Assembly (NCBI GenBank): GCA_037367405.1 | Contig: JAZKJV010003124.1 | Coordinates: 248,001 to 312,000 of the forward strand | From: Ottelia alismoides | Lineage: Eukaryota > Streptophyta > Magnoliopsida > Alismatales > Hydrocharitaceae | Reading direction: 5' to 3' | DNA: 64,000 bases | In this document: positions 1 to 10,912 of the stretch, one piece after another | How positions within the stretch are numbered: the stretch's first letter is position 1 | How the letters are laid out: every line of letters starts with the position of its first letter | Position numbers and translations under genes: made by a program | The notes under the pieces: model-generated | Told to the model about the DNA's origin: nothing | The model's input: only the letters and a program-made list of their open reading frames with translations | The model's database searches: none

Positions 1-20
1 CATCCTCTTTACAATATTAC

Positions 21-672
21 GAGTTTTTAATTTTGCAAATGTTTTTAATTAATTTTTAAAAATAAAATATAAGGTAAAAAGGTAAGAGAGATAAAAGAGA
101 GTGAAAGTATATTTTTGTATTTTTTAAATATGGTAAAAAACTCAAAATGCTCTAAATAAAATATTTTGGATTTTATGTATTTTTTTGTTTATGGTATTTT
201 TAGGGTATTTTATGGTGTATGTGTGAGTTACAATTTTATTTATAACTCTATAAAATGTGTATAGGGCAAAGTATGGTAAAGTGTCGAACCACCGAGAGGC
301 AAACATGGTAGAGTACAAGAATTCCTAATTAATTATTGCTAATTAATTAAGTATTTTTTTGCGAGTTTTAGATTTTTATCCTTTTTATGTCCTTTTTAAT
401 TGTTTTGTTGGGTTTTTAATTAATATGTATATTTTTAATGGTTTTTAAATTTTTATGAGTTTTTAATTTGGCAAATGTTTTTAATTTGGCAAATGTTTTT
501 AATTAATTTTTAAAAATAAAATATATGGTAATATAGGTGAGAGATAAAAGAGAGTGAAAGTGTGTTTTTGTATTTCTTAAATATGTTAAAAAACTCAAAA
601 TGCTCCAAAATAAAATATTTTTGGATTTTATGTATTTATATCTGTTTATGGTATTTTTAGGGTATTTTATGG
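21..672. repeat. AT-rich direct repeat, two copies
   Basis: A stretch of about 200 bases at 21-215 recurs at 457-672 with minor changes, including a short internal duplication in the second copy. Both copies start at a GAGTTTTTAATTT word, pass through a shared purine-rich AGATAAAAGAGAGTGAAAGT block and end at GGTATTTTATGG. The copies are about 440 bases apart. No coding potential is seen. This is probably intronic or intergenic filler that was duplicated locally. Confidence 0.7.
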
Positions 673-754
673 ATTTTTAGAATTGAAAATACACAAAACA
701 ATACAACAACAAAGCCTTTTCCCGCAATTAAGTAGGGTCAGCTACATGGATTCT

Positions 755-2844
755 TCACCTCCATTCAGATCTATCTTGGGCCAATCCCGAGCTTACATCC
801 ACAAAACTAAGATCCCTTCGTATGGTCTCTTTCCAACACTTCTTAGGCCGTCCTCGCCCCCTCTTAACCGGCTTAACATCCCAACACCCGCATCTCCTAA
901 CTGGTGCATCAGCTGATCTTCTTTGCAAATGTCCAAACCATCTTAAGCGGTTTTCTCGCATCTTATCCTCGATCGAAGCTACGCCAACTTTCTTTCTGAT
1001 TGCATCATTCCGAATCCGATCTTTACGTGTGTGTCCACACATCCACCATAGCATTTTCATTTCTGCTACATTCATTCTCTGCACATGTCTATGGTTCACA
1101 TGCCAACATTCAGATCCATAAAGCATAGCAGGTCTCACGGCTGCTTTGTAAAACTTTCCTTTAATTTTTAAAAAAATTTTCTTATCACAGAGAACAATAG
1201 AGGCTCCTCTCCACTTTAGCCAGCCTGCATTTATTCTATTAGTAACATCTCCATTAATTTCCCCATCATGTTGCGGAATAGATCCCAGATATCTAAAGGA
1301 ATCTCTCTTCTGAATGTTATCGTCACCAATCTTCACCTCGATTCCTTCACCATTGCTTCCATTAAAAGTGCACTCCATATATTCCGTCTTAGCCCTACTT
1401 ATACGAAATCCTTTAGTCTCCAACTCATGTCTCCAGACCTCAAGCTTCTCATTTACTCTGTCTCTAGTCTCGTCAATTAACACAATATCATCAGCAAATA
1501 ACATACACCAAGGTAACTCATCCTGATTGTGACCGGTCAACTCGTCTATAATCAAAGTAAAAAGAAATGGACTCAATGCAGAACCTTGATGTAAACCAAT
1601 GTTGATGTCAAAATATCCAGTCTTCCCAGACGGGGTCCTTACACAAGATAAAGCCCTATCATACATGTCCTTTATGAGGTTAATGTATAGAACATGTATT
1701 TGTCTCTTCTCCAACACTCTCCACAATATCTCTCGTGGGACAGAATCATAAGCCTTCTCCAAATTAATAAAGATCATGTGGAGGTTCTTCCTTTTAGCTC
1801 TATAAATCTCCATTGTTCTCCTCAGCAAATTGATGACTTCAGTCGTTGAGCGACCTGGCATGAATCCGAATTGGTTTTTTTTACATTGGAAATTTGCCTC
1901 AACCTTCTTTCGCTCACACGTTCTCAAATTTTCATAGTGTGACACATCAGCTTCATACCTCTATAATTTGAACAATTTTGAATGTCTCCTTTCTTCTTAT
2001 AAAGAGGCACCACGATAATCCTCCAATCTTCATGCATTTTCTTGATTCGCCAAATAACATTGAATAGATTCGTAAGCCAAGTCAAACCGCGCTCACCTAA
2101 AACTCTCCATACTTCAACAGGGATGTCATCCGGTCCTACACCTTTTCTAGGTCTGATAACCTTCAAAGCCTCCTCTACTTCCTTTCTTTGTATCCGTCTA
2201 TAGCATGTACGATTCAAGTAACTTTCACTACAAGCTAGATCACCCAAAGTGATATCTCTATTTCCTTCCCCAATGAAAATTTTATGTAAGTACTGCTCCC
2301 ATCTAGTCTTTATATCCTTCTGAGTAACAAGCACATGACCTTCCTCGTCCTTAATGCATCTCACTTGAGAAAGGTCTTTGGTTTTTCTTTCTCTTGCTTT
2401 GGCCAACCTGAATATATCCTTGTGTCCCTCCTTAGAGTCGATATTTTTATACAAAACTTCATAAGCTTTTGATTTAGCTTCGCTTACGGCCTTCTTTACT
2501 TCCTTCTTTGCTATTTTGTAGTTTGTGACAGTTTCCTCTGTTCTATCCTTAGACATAGTTTTAAAGCAAGCTCTTTTTATTTTTAGCTTCTCTTGTACCC
2601 CTTCACTCCACCACCAAGCCTCCTTTTGACATGGAGCTCCTCCCTTTGACTCGTCTAGCATCTCTTTAGCTTCCTTTCGGATACATGATGCTATTGCCTC
2701 CCACATCTCGTTTGCACTACCGCTACAATCCCAAGATAAGTCTTCTAAAACCTTCTCCCTGAAGCTCACTTGCTTCAGTGGAAGATTCCACCATATAGTT
2801 CTAGTTATCTTAGAAACCCTCCTTTTCTTTACCAACCCTTTCAT
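755..2844 (-). pseudogene. LINE reverse transcriptase (RTE copy 1), frameshifted
   Basis: Two overlapping minus-strand frames, 1924-2844 (linker and RT fingers, with [19 protein letters not shown]) and 755-1945 (RT palm, thumb and C-terminal domain), together make one reverse transcriptase broken by a frameshift near 1930. Motif [10 protein letters not shown], is intact. Motif A reads FINLEKAYD where copy 3 has FIDLEKAY, so the first catalytic Asp is replaced by Asn. The C-terminal part carries [21 protein letters not shown] and [11 protein letters not shown], found in all three copies here. Together with the frameshift this makes an inactive copy. Confidence 0.9.
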
Positions 2845-2986
2845 TTGTACTCCAAGACTAACAAACGATGTTAAGTTGTCAAACTCTCTCCTGGGATTAC
2901 TTTGCAGTCTTTACAGCACAACCTATCTTTTCTTCTCAACGCAAAGTAATCTATCTGTAATCTAGTTGGCCTACTCTTATAAGTAA

Positions 2987-3718
2987 TTAAATGTTCCTCC
3001 CTCTTCTTGAAGAGAGTGTTTGCATGAAAAGATCATATGCCGTTGCAAAATCCCAGATGGTTTTTCCCTCTTCATTTCTATCCCCAAAACCATGTCCTCT
3101 GTGAACACTAGCATACCCTGAAGCATATTTTCCCACATGTCCATTAAGATCTCCACCGATGCAAATCATCTCTCTTTGTGGGATTCCTTGTAGACTCATA
3201 TCCAAATCCTCCCAAAAAGCTTGTTTAGTCCTTTCATCTAAACCAATTTGCGGTGCATAAACTGAGATGATATTCAGAATTTCTTTTTCAAGCACCAATT
3301 TTAGCAAAATAATTCGATCCCTGAATCTTTTCACCTCAACCACACAATCCTTCAAATCCTTATGAACAACCACTCCAACACCGTTTCTACCCTTATCTTT
3401 ACCTGAATACCAAAGTTTAAAGCCTGTCTTCTCAATCTCCCTTGCTTTCTCTTCAACCCATTTAGTCTCTTGAAGGCATAGTATATGAATCTTCCTTCTT
3501 TCCATCGTATCCATTATCTCCATCAACTTTCCAGTTAAAGTGCTAATATTCCAACTACCAATCCGCAACTTCCGTTGTAATCTCTTTTGGACTAACTTCT
3601 TTACTCGCATGCGTTTATTATGCGAGAACCCTTCTAAATTTTGGACTGCATCCGGGCGGTGATGCAGCGGAACTAGCTTAATTACTCGCATGCGTTCCTC
3701 ATGCGAGAACCCTTGCAA
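2987..3718 (-). pseudogene. LINE endonuclease domain (RTE copy 1)
   Basis: Open for 243 codons on the minus strand. It shows the exonuclease-endonuclease-phosphatase fold typical of LINE endonucleases: an entry segment with RIGSWNISTLTGK, then LCLQETKW (metal-binding Glu), then ISVYAPQIG and [10 protein letters not shown]. This domain nicks the target DNA so that reverse transcription can start there. The first residues repeat a short HEERMRV / HNKRMRV segment. The frame is lost near 2987, before the conserved end of the domain, so the protein is not continuous with the reverse transcriptase. Confidence 0.88.
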
Positions 3719-4028
3719 ATCTTGAACTACATCCAGGCTGCGATGTAGCGGATCTTTTCAACATGGATTTAAGCAAAATACACAAAACAATATAAAATAA
3801 AAATTCAGAATATTGGAATGGGCCTAGAATATATCTATCAAGTTAAATAGGGCCATATCCGATTTTAACAGAAACTCGACATGATAAAGAAATTCGGAGC
3901 TTGAAAACACATTTTTTGGATTTTTGTATGATCTTGTACAGTTTTTATAAGGTTTTCTATGTAGTTTGTAGAATCTTGGTTGTGTATTTTTAGTGATTTT
4001 TGGATATGTGGTAGAATATAGTAAGATA

Positions 4029-4357
4029 TGTTGGAGTATTCATTTTATGCGTCATATATGAGGGAGATTGATAAATGGATCCTGGAGAGATCCATTTACC
4101 CCATCTGGAGTTTAATACCACATCTACCACCCGTGGGATGTGGAGACTCTGTGGGTGCTATATATAGAGCCCCACACCCCTGTAGTCCATTGAGAGAGAA
4201 AGTCAATAGACATACCAACCCTCTGAGGCATTCTCCCGTGGTTTCATCCCGTTCCTTAGGGAGTAGGGTTCCACGTAAATCTTGGTCTTCAATATTTTAT
4301 ATTTTTTGTTCTTTTGCTTTGTTTATCAATTTCGCTTTCGCTTCCTATTTTCTAACA
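4029..4357 (+). repeat. 5' LTR of family N copy 1
   Basis: 329 bases, TGTTGG to CTAACA. It contains CTATATATAG near 4159-4168, a likely TATA element, and is followed at once by the tRNA-Met primer site. Confidence 0.9.
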
Positions 4358-5906
4358 TGGTATCAGAGCGTGTTCGATTCTCGCGGATTCATTCTTGAAA
4401 GGTTTATTTTGTTTGTAATCTTTTCGAGATTCGATTATTTATTTTTATTCCAAAGATCCGTTCATGTTCAAGTTTACGATGCAGCTTAGGGTTTTCTGAA
4501 ACCCTAACTTCTGCATAATGCAATCACGTGAAGATGGCGCATATTCCAGGGCTGCAGGCACATGCACATCAGGCGGTGCCACCCTCTTGCGCGATCTGCA
4601 CGAAGATCCTTGCGCGAATATGCCATGGCGCTTCCCCTCCAGATCTAGGTCGATGGCTGTAACCCGCAAGCGAGCCCTTGGTTCTTCCAGTGTAACTCCA
4701 GATCACCATGAACCTCCCAGGAGGCGGCGATTGCCGCTAGCGGCCCTCGCGTACCTCAGTGCGGGCTCCTCTCCTGCTGGCTCCATCTCTGGCTCACGTG
4801 CGAGCCCCTCATGGTCACGCTCCCAGCGCCGACGCACCATACACTCAAGACGTGATCCCGCAGACGGTCGCACGACCTCCAGGCGACACCATCAGGCAGT
4901 GGCCCCAGCCCCGTTGCTCCTCCCTCGCACGGGCGGTGCGAGAGTTCTCCCTCGTTATCTTCTCCAGGCAGTGAAACAACGCTACTTCTCCCTTGAGCCG
5001 CCCCAGTGTTCCCCAGCCTTCACCAGACCCGCGTGCCCCGGCGCCGACCCCCGCAGCTCTCCAGGTTCTTCACGCGGCGGCGACCCTCCAGCTCTCCTAT
5101 GGCAGCATACGAGGGCGACAGGAGAAGGCCCCCATCGGGGCGGCGCATTGGCATGTGACGGAAAAAAAGGGTTTACTGCTGGGAACCCTCAGGCGACGGT
5201 TTTGAGAGTGAAAGGGTTCCCAGGAAACCCTAGATAAATGAAGGGCCTTTAGGCCAAGGGTCAAATATAAAAAAAAGGAGAGAAAAGAAAGGAGAAAAGG
5301 GAGGCTGCAGGCCAATTTGATAAAAAATTTGTGTGCGGTATTAAAAAAATAGTGAAGGCTTGGGTTGATGATAAAAAGGGCATGTTTTGCAATAGATTGT
5401 TACAAAAAGGGGTACGCAGTTAAAAAAAATGAAAAGCCAAAAAAAGGGAGAAGAGAAACGACTTTAAAAAAATGTTTCGAAAAAATTGAATGATAATTTC
5501 GAAAAAAGGTATGGCTATAAAAAATTAAAATAGTTGGGGAAAAAAATTGCATGGAAAGTCGAAAAAAGTGGGTAATGGCTTATTGATGTTGTAATTTCTC
5601 CCAACGTTTTTTTCTACATCCATTTTATTGTCTGCTCTCAACTCTGTCGATGTTCATTTTCCGACAAGTATGAGAGAAAGGGGGAGTATTGTGTAGAGTC
5701 ACAGGTCTTGTTCTAGATTCAGAGGCCAGATTCAGATATTCTCCAAAGCCGATTTCCAGACTCTACAGAGATTTTGTCAAACTCGACGTCAGATGTTTTC
5801 CGAGTCTTCAGTTTCAGACACGTACGAGTATGCGGTCTTTTCAGATGTGCGCATGTTTGCCATCTCTTGTAGTGGTCCCCATCTTTTCTTGTTGTTTTCG
5901 GTCAGA

Positions 5907-6324
5907 GTTTTCATGTGAGCCATAGGGACTCCAGAGTAAAGGACCATTCCCTATGCCATTGAGGGCAAGGGTTTTCATGTGGTATCATAGGTACTCCAGA
6001 GTAGGGTACCATTTTCTGTGCCAGATGGAAGAGACCCTGTTCTCCGACGAGGAGTCTTCTTTCAAACTTCATTCTCCAACGACCGTGGACTCCAACGAGG
6101 ATTGCACTTCCACGGCCTTTCCAGTTACACCCTTTTTAGATAGGCCCTTTTCAACGATGGAGCAGTTGTCCACATGTTGTGGTGGGCCAGAGTACTCTGA
6201 CAAGGAGACTCATTTCAGTTGCAGTGACTCTGACAGGCACAGTTTCAGAGCACATGCTCTCCGACGAGGAGATTCAGTAGAGTCACACTCTAGCCCGTTC
6301 GTCCTCCTCACCTGCACGACATGA
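5907..6324 (+). other. Duplicated motif and acidic short frame in family N copy 1
   Basis: Two units with a period of about 64 bases (starting at 5907 and 5971) share TTTTCATGTG, then CATAGG.ACTCCAGAGTA, then ACCATT. and a TGCC end. Downstream, a frame of 123 codons (5953-6324) carries FSDEESSFKLHSP, EQLST and EYSDKETHFS. Similar words occur in the other two copies in the same place. This may be a relict coding piece or a conserved RNA signal; which one is not decided by the sequence alone. Confidence 0.55.
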
Positions 6325-6457
6325 GAAGCAACGTCCTCGACAGTAGCCGGCAGTTGTGTGCGTTGAGTTGATATTGTCCGTAGTGTCCTGTAGCGTTGAG
6401 TTGAGTTTCTTTCTGTTTGTCCAAGCTGAGCATTACATGCTCCAACTTGAGGGGGAG

Positions 6458-6785
6458 TGTTGGAGTATTCATTGTATGCGTTATATATGAGGGAGATGGG
6501 TAAATGGATCCTGGAGAGATCCATTTACCCTATACAGAGTTTAGTACCACATCTACCACCTGTGAGATGTGGAGACTCCGTGGGTGCTATATATAGAGCC
6601 CCACACCCCTGTAGTCTATTGAGAGAGAAAGTCAATATACACACCAACCCTCTGAGGCATTCTCCCGTGGTTTCATCCCGCTCCTTAGAGAGTAGGGTTC
6701 TACGTAAATCTTGGTCTTCCATATTTTAATTTTCTGTCCTTTTGCTCTGTTTATCAGTTTCGCTCCCGCTTCCTATTTTCTAACA
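6458..6785 (+). repeat. 3' LTR of family N copy 1
   Basis: 328 bases, closely similar to the 5' LTR. It has the same GGATCCTGGAGAGATCC inverted word near its start and the same TATA region near 6587-6597. Confidence 0.9.
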
Positions 6786-7158
6786 TGATATAATTACTCT
6801 AATTTTTTGGGTGGTTTTTAGAGATATATTTTATTTTTTTTATGATTTTTCTAAGTCAAAACATTAAATAAATGCTTGTTTTTGTATTTTTATAAATAGA
6901 AAAATAGATTTAAATACCTTAATAAAAATGTATGTGATACGATATAGTATTCAAAATGAATTTCCCATAAATTTTGAATAATGAGCACAATTAAAATAAT
7001 TAAATCAAGCATACGATTTAAATACACATGCACAAGGACTATTTTACAATTTTTAAACTCAAACATACATTCAGGAACAAGATTCACAACTCCAGGGGAG
7101 TACACACAAATTTCCAATTAAACTCTTACTTAAATAAGCTGGTAGGGACCTTTATTAA
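6786..7158. other. AT-rich stretch, nothing recognised
   Basis: No gene or repeat end is recognised between family N copy 1 and the first inward-facing LTR. Short frames here look fortuitous. Confidence 0.6.
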
Positions 7159-7590
7159 TGCAACTTCCTACATTAATAGGATTTTATTTTTTGTCCGTTG
7201 ATTAAATTTTGGTCCAATAGTTTATTTAGTCAGTTGCATTTTTATTTAAAATAATGAGATCGCATGTGGTCTCGATTTAATTAATTAGTCTGTTCAATTA
7301 GGTAGAGTCAATTAGGATAAGTTAGATTTGAATTTTGATTTTGTTTTTATTTTTGTAATCCCTTCCGTCTTATATAAATGGGTTGTAGTCTCTTGTTTTA
7401 AAGATAGTTCAAGTTGAAATCAAGTCGAGATTTATTTCATCTCTCATTATCTCTTCTCCCTCCACGCGATCTCCGCGTCTCTTCTCCAAAATCCCTCGCA
7501 TTAAGCGAGCCGTTTCTTCCCCTTCCTTCCAATTTCTTCCACTGTCAAAACTATTTATTTTTCGTCATTGCGAATTTTCGATTTGCATCA
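7159..7590 (+). repeat. LTR, left member of a head-to-head pair
   Basis: 432 bases from TGCAACTTCC to ATTTGCATCA, followed by TTGTATCAGAGC, a one-base variant of the tRNA-Met primer site. It contains a TATATAAA word at 7371-7378 and a CT-rich leader. The reverse complement of 8770-9204 aligns along its whole length, so the two LTRs point toward each other. Confidence 0.82.
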
Positions 7591-8769
7591 ATTTGTATCA
7601 GAGCATGATATGTAGATCATCCTCACGATCTGATGATCCATCTGGAGAAAGTGATTTTTACAAGCCGGAGATCCTGTTGACTTTTAAAGAACTTCACTCA
7701 ACCTAAGTCGTCTTCATGGATCACGTTCACGACAAACGATGTACAAACATCGTCTTTAGTGAAGCATCAAGGTACAACAATGAATAGATTCATGGTTCAA
7801 CATAGATATTTTTATGGTAGAAGTAGAAGAAGTCCACAATGGAAACAAAAGTGAAGAATACGCAGAAAAAATCCAACTTGGCTTGCTGTCCAGGCCATTT
7901 CGATCAGACTCCACCTTCGGAATCGGCTATTTCACCACCTCTGACCGTTTCGGCACCGCCCAAGGCTTGCCAGGCACTTAGCATGCCTTCCTCGCAACCT
8001 CCTTTTGCCACCAAAACCTCCCCACCACCTCCCCCACATCCCCTCTCTACCAACCCAACACCGCCGCCGCCTACTTCCACAACCCCATCGCACACCCCTT
8101 CCGCCCTTAAAACAACACCACCGCCTCCCATTCCTGTCACCGTAATACCCTTGCCACCACTAACCTCCTGTGATCCCAAGATTCCCCCACCACTGCCGTC
8201 ACATGTTCATCTACCCTCCTATCCTACCACCGTCCAGCCGAGGTCCCAATTGCCATCAACCCCCGCTTCAACTATCGTATACTTCCAAGGAAGCCACGAC
8301 TCGCACGCAGAAGAAACGCTACATGTACGCTTTCGTCGAAACCTGCGGTTCCGCCTTTGCTCGATCTCAAGATTCCCCCCTGCCGCCGCATGTCAGGACC
8401 GGTCGTCACCGTGCACACTCCAGGCGCAGCTGCCATTTGCACCGCCATTCACGATGTTGTCGCCGCATAGCAACGAGCAGATCGTCGTCGACGACCCTTT
8501 TGTCTTTTTTTTCTTCCTCGGGAACCAGGACGTGGCTTTAACAAGGGGAGGTTTTGATCCGACGACACTTAGGGTCTCAAAATTAGCAACCAAATCTCGT
8601 AGATTTGATTGAAATTCAAGCAATATGGACATTAACTCCTTGTTGTAGTCTTCGTTGGCTCGACATTTTCGTTCCGACGAACGATTGTCTTTCATTGCGT
8701 GCCTGCGCGAACATCTGTACAGAATGTCAGATCATGAAGACGATTTGTGAGCCATGCTTTGATACCAAT
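7591..8769. other. Interval between inverted LTRs, proline-rich frame
   Basis: Both ends show short homologous leaders after the primer sites, so this interval joins two 5' ends. On the + strand 7839-8612 is open for 257 codons and is rich in Pro, Thr and Ser. On the minus strand 8393-8695 is open for 100 codons, starting MKDNRSSERKCRANEDYNKE and then LMSILLEFQSNLRDL, which resembles the N-terminus of a retroelement gag in its position and charge. Neither frame has a recognisable domain; the proline-rich frame may be only a consequence of the C-rich strand. Confidence 0.5.
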
Positions 8770-9204
8770 TGATGCAAATAAAAAATTCACAACAACGAAA
8801 AATAAATAAATTTGACAGTAGAAGAAATAGGAGGGAAGTGGAAGAGACTACTTGCCGGATGCCAGGGATTTTGGAGAATAGACGCGGAAATCATGTGGAG
8901 GAGAAGAGACAAGGAGAGAGATGAGATAAATCTCAATTTGATTTCAACTTGAATTGTCTTTAAAATAAGAGACTACCACCACATTATATAGGAGGGATGG
9001 GATTACAAAAATAGAAACAAAATCAAAATTCAAATCTAACTCATCCAAATTGACTCTACCTAATTTAACCGACTAATTAATTAAATTGAGATCACGTATG
9101 ATCTTGTTTTCTTAAATAAAACTGCAACGGACTAATTAAATTACTTGACCAAAATGTAATTAATAGACTAAAAATAAAACCCTATTTATTTGTAGCGCAC
9201 TGCA
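8770..9204 (-). repeat. LTR, right member of a head-to-head pair
   Basis: 435 bases. Read on the minus strand it runs from TGCAGTGCGC to TTTGCATCA and is followed by TTGGTATCAAAGC, a variant tRNA-Met primer site. It aligns with 7159-7590 in the opposite orientation. The flanks of the pair (ATTAA on the left, TCAAC on the right) do not form a target-site duplication, so this is not one simple insertion. Confidence 0.82.
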
Positions 9205-9571
9205 TCAACTCTCCTCCGATTGAAAAACTCATCTCCTGATGAGTGGCCCAGTCTTTGGTTGCAGTATTGGAGAAGCCTTGTTGAATTCGTTGAAAAATCG
9301 GTATTAATTTCATACATTTCTTCCTTACTTCTGCATTACGTTCGAAGTTCATCTGAATTGGAGGGTGTCCCTCCAAATTTCTTACCACTTCTCTTAAACA
9401 AAATGAGCTCTTCAACTTGACCTTTAAATAAAAAATTGTATTTGGAGTGGCTTCACTGCAATTGTCCCAAATTATATCCCAATCTCTATTCTCGTGGGAT
9501 TTGAATCGAATGGAAACCCCACGTAAAGGTTTATCGTCCATCCATAAAATGTCCGCGATGGCAAGTTGCAT
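9182..9571 (-). CDS. Unidentified open frame next to the inverted LTR
   Basis: 129 codons on the minus strand, starting MQLAIADILWMDDKP and containing NRDWDIIWDNCSEATPNT and EVRKKCMKLIPIFQRIQQ. It has few low-complexity residues and its composition is protein-like, unlike the surroundings. Its last codons run into the end of the minus-strand LTR. No family is recognised. It could be a captured or truncated exon, or chance. A GTAAGA donor-like word after FCLREV would allow a shorter exon. Confidence 0.25.
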   Translation of the reverse strand: MQLAIADILWMDDKPLRGVSIRFKSHENRDWDIIWDNCSEATPNTIFYLKVKLKSSFCLREVVRNLEGHPPIQMNFERNAEVRKKCMKLIPIFQRIQQGFSNTATKDWATHQEMSFSIGGELMQCATNK

Positions 9572-9729
9572 CAGGAACCTTGAAACGACAACGTTTCAAC
9601 CTTCTGTCACGAGGGAGCTTTCTCCAGATGTTGACGAGGGGATCCGGATTAGAAGATTCAAAATTTTTGAAGAGAGACTATGTAGCAGCAGAATGAAGAT
9701 GCCTTTTCGATTAAGGTTTGGAGGTTAAT

Positions 9730-10560
9730 GGGGCATATAGAATCGGATATCTTGATCTAGTGTAAAGAAGCGTGATTTGATATTCAAAATCGGTAAGGGA
9801 TCGGGCCAAACGAAGCAATGGAACTCACGAGAAAATTAAATGAAAAGCGGAGGGCGGCATGGTCTGAACCCCATTGTATGGGAAAGGACTGTTGACCCAA
9901 GGTCAACAATTAGGGCATTTTGATTGGTCCACGGGTGTCCACATCAGCTTGCTATGTGACAAAATATTCAAGAAAAGAAAATTAAGAAATAAATAGGGAA
10001 TTATTTTATTAAATAAAACTTAAATTATAAAACTTGTTTATTGTTTTATTATCTATATTATTACGATTTTTATTTATTTTTATCATCTTATTTATTAGGT
10101 TATATTGTATATGTATTATTATATATAGGTATCATTATATGTATTATGTACTTGTATTTTTATTTGATTTTTTATGTATATAATACCATAACTAAATAAT
10201 ATATTTATTTATAATATTATTTAATAGTATTAATATTTTTTTTGTATTTTTATGTATTTGTATGTTTTATGCAATATATGTATAATATACCTATATACCT
10301 GGTGTTATTTAGTTAATTTTGATCGTTTTAAGTTGTTATAATTTTTATTTATTTTTTAATATATGTTTTATAGTAGCTACAATTATTTAAAAATATCAAG
10401 TAATAAAAATAGGGTTTTATAAATTGTATCCCGCTGAGATATTGCAATATCAACCCCTCCCTTTTTTGGATTATCAATTTTGCCCGACTTCTTGCCGTTT
10501 TTCACTTATGCACCTCCGTTTAGCTGTCAATAAGTTGAACTTAACCATGATTTTTTCAAA
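9730..10560. other. AT-rich stretch without genes
   Basis: From about 9960 to 10410 the sequence is very AT-rich and low in complexity. Nothing codes. Confidence 0.6.
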
Positions 10561-10562
10561 CC

Positions 10563-10740
10563 ATGGTGAGGTCAAGAGGGGCACAACTGTCTAAACACTC
10601 CCCCTACTCTTCCTCCCACTCCTCTTCCCTCCTCCCCCGACAACCCCTCTCCTCCACCGACCACATCCCCCTACGCCCCTCCACACTGACCACCTCCCCC
10701 TCCGCCCATCTCTCCATTCACCCTCCATCTTCACTAGAGA
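10563..10740 (+). other. Pyrimidine-rich low-complexity tract
   Basis: Dense in CTCC and CCTC on the + strand, translating to Ser/Pro-rich peptide in one frame. Probably not a gene. It resembles the tract near 52190-52500 in composition. Confidence 0.5.
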
Positions 10741-10912
10741 GGGAGCTCAGCTGCTACAACTCTGGAGGAGATAGATTGCAGGTTGAGGAGGATGTGATCT
10801 GCTGCTCGAAGTTGGTGCACAGAATCACATATAACCCCATCATCTCGTATTAGATCCCAACCTTGAATCCAATCAAATCACCAACATCAACCACCAGACT
10901 CAAAGAACTTAT

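Larger units (their letters stand above)
704..3774 (-). mobile_element. RTE-type LINE retrotransposon, copy 1, 5'-inverted
   Basis: Non-LTR retrotransposon of the plant RTE type: an apurinic endonuclease followed by a reverse transcriptase, ending in a short TTG repeat rather than poly(A). The 18-base target-site duplication AAAATACACAAAACAATA is exact at 686-703 and 3775-3792, so both ends are fixed. The element is on the minus strand. The open frames are broken, so it is dead. At its 5' end about 26 bases (3749-3774) are inverted relative to copy 3 of the same family, as expected from twin priming. Confidence 0.93.
4029..6785 (+). mobile_element. Family N, copy 1: non-autonomous LTR retrotransposon
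   Basis: Two near-identical direct LTRs (4029-4357 and 6458-6785) flank about 2.1 kb without gag, protease, integrase or RT. Directly after the 5' LTR lies TGGTATCAGAGCG (4358-4370), which complements the 3' end of plant initiator Met tRNA, the usual primer of Copia-type elements. The 3' LTR is preceded by the polypurine tract TTGAGGGGGAG (about 6447-6457). The LTRs begin TGTTGG and end CTAACA. Flanks AGATA and TGATA agree at four of five positions. The interior has a GC-rich stretch (about 4518-5220) and a duplicated motif near 5907-6030. The element is too large for a classical TRIM; it is closer to a small LARD. Confidence 0.9.

Noticed and set aside
4518..5237. 239-codon frame in family N copy 1 as a host gene
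   Set aside because: It lies inside a pol-less LTR element, is Arg/Ser/Pro-rich, and the corresponding parts of the other copies do not keep the frame.
7839..8612. Proline-rich protein gene of 257 codons
   Set aside because: The strand is C-rich and low in complexity, overlapping frames are also open, and it lies between inverted LTRs. Reported only as an interval.
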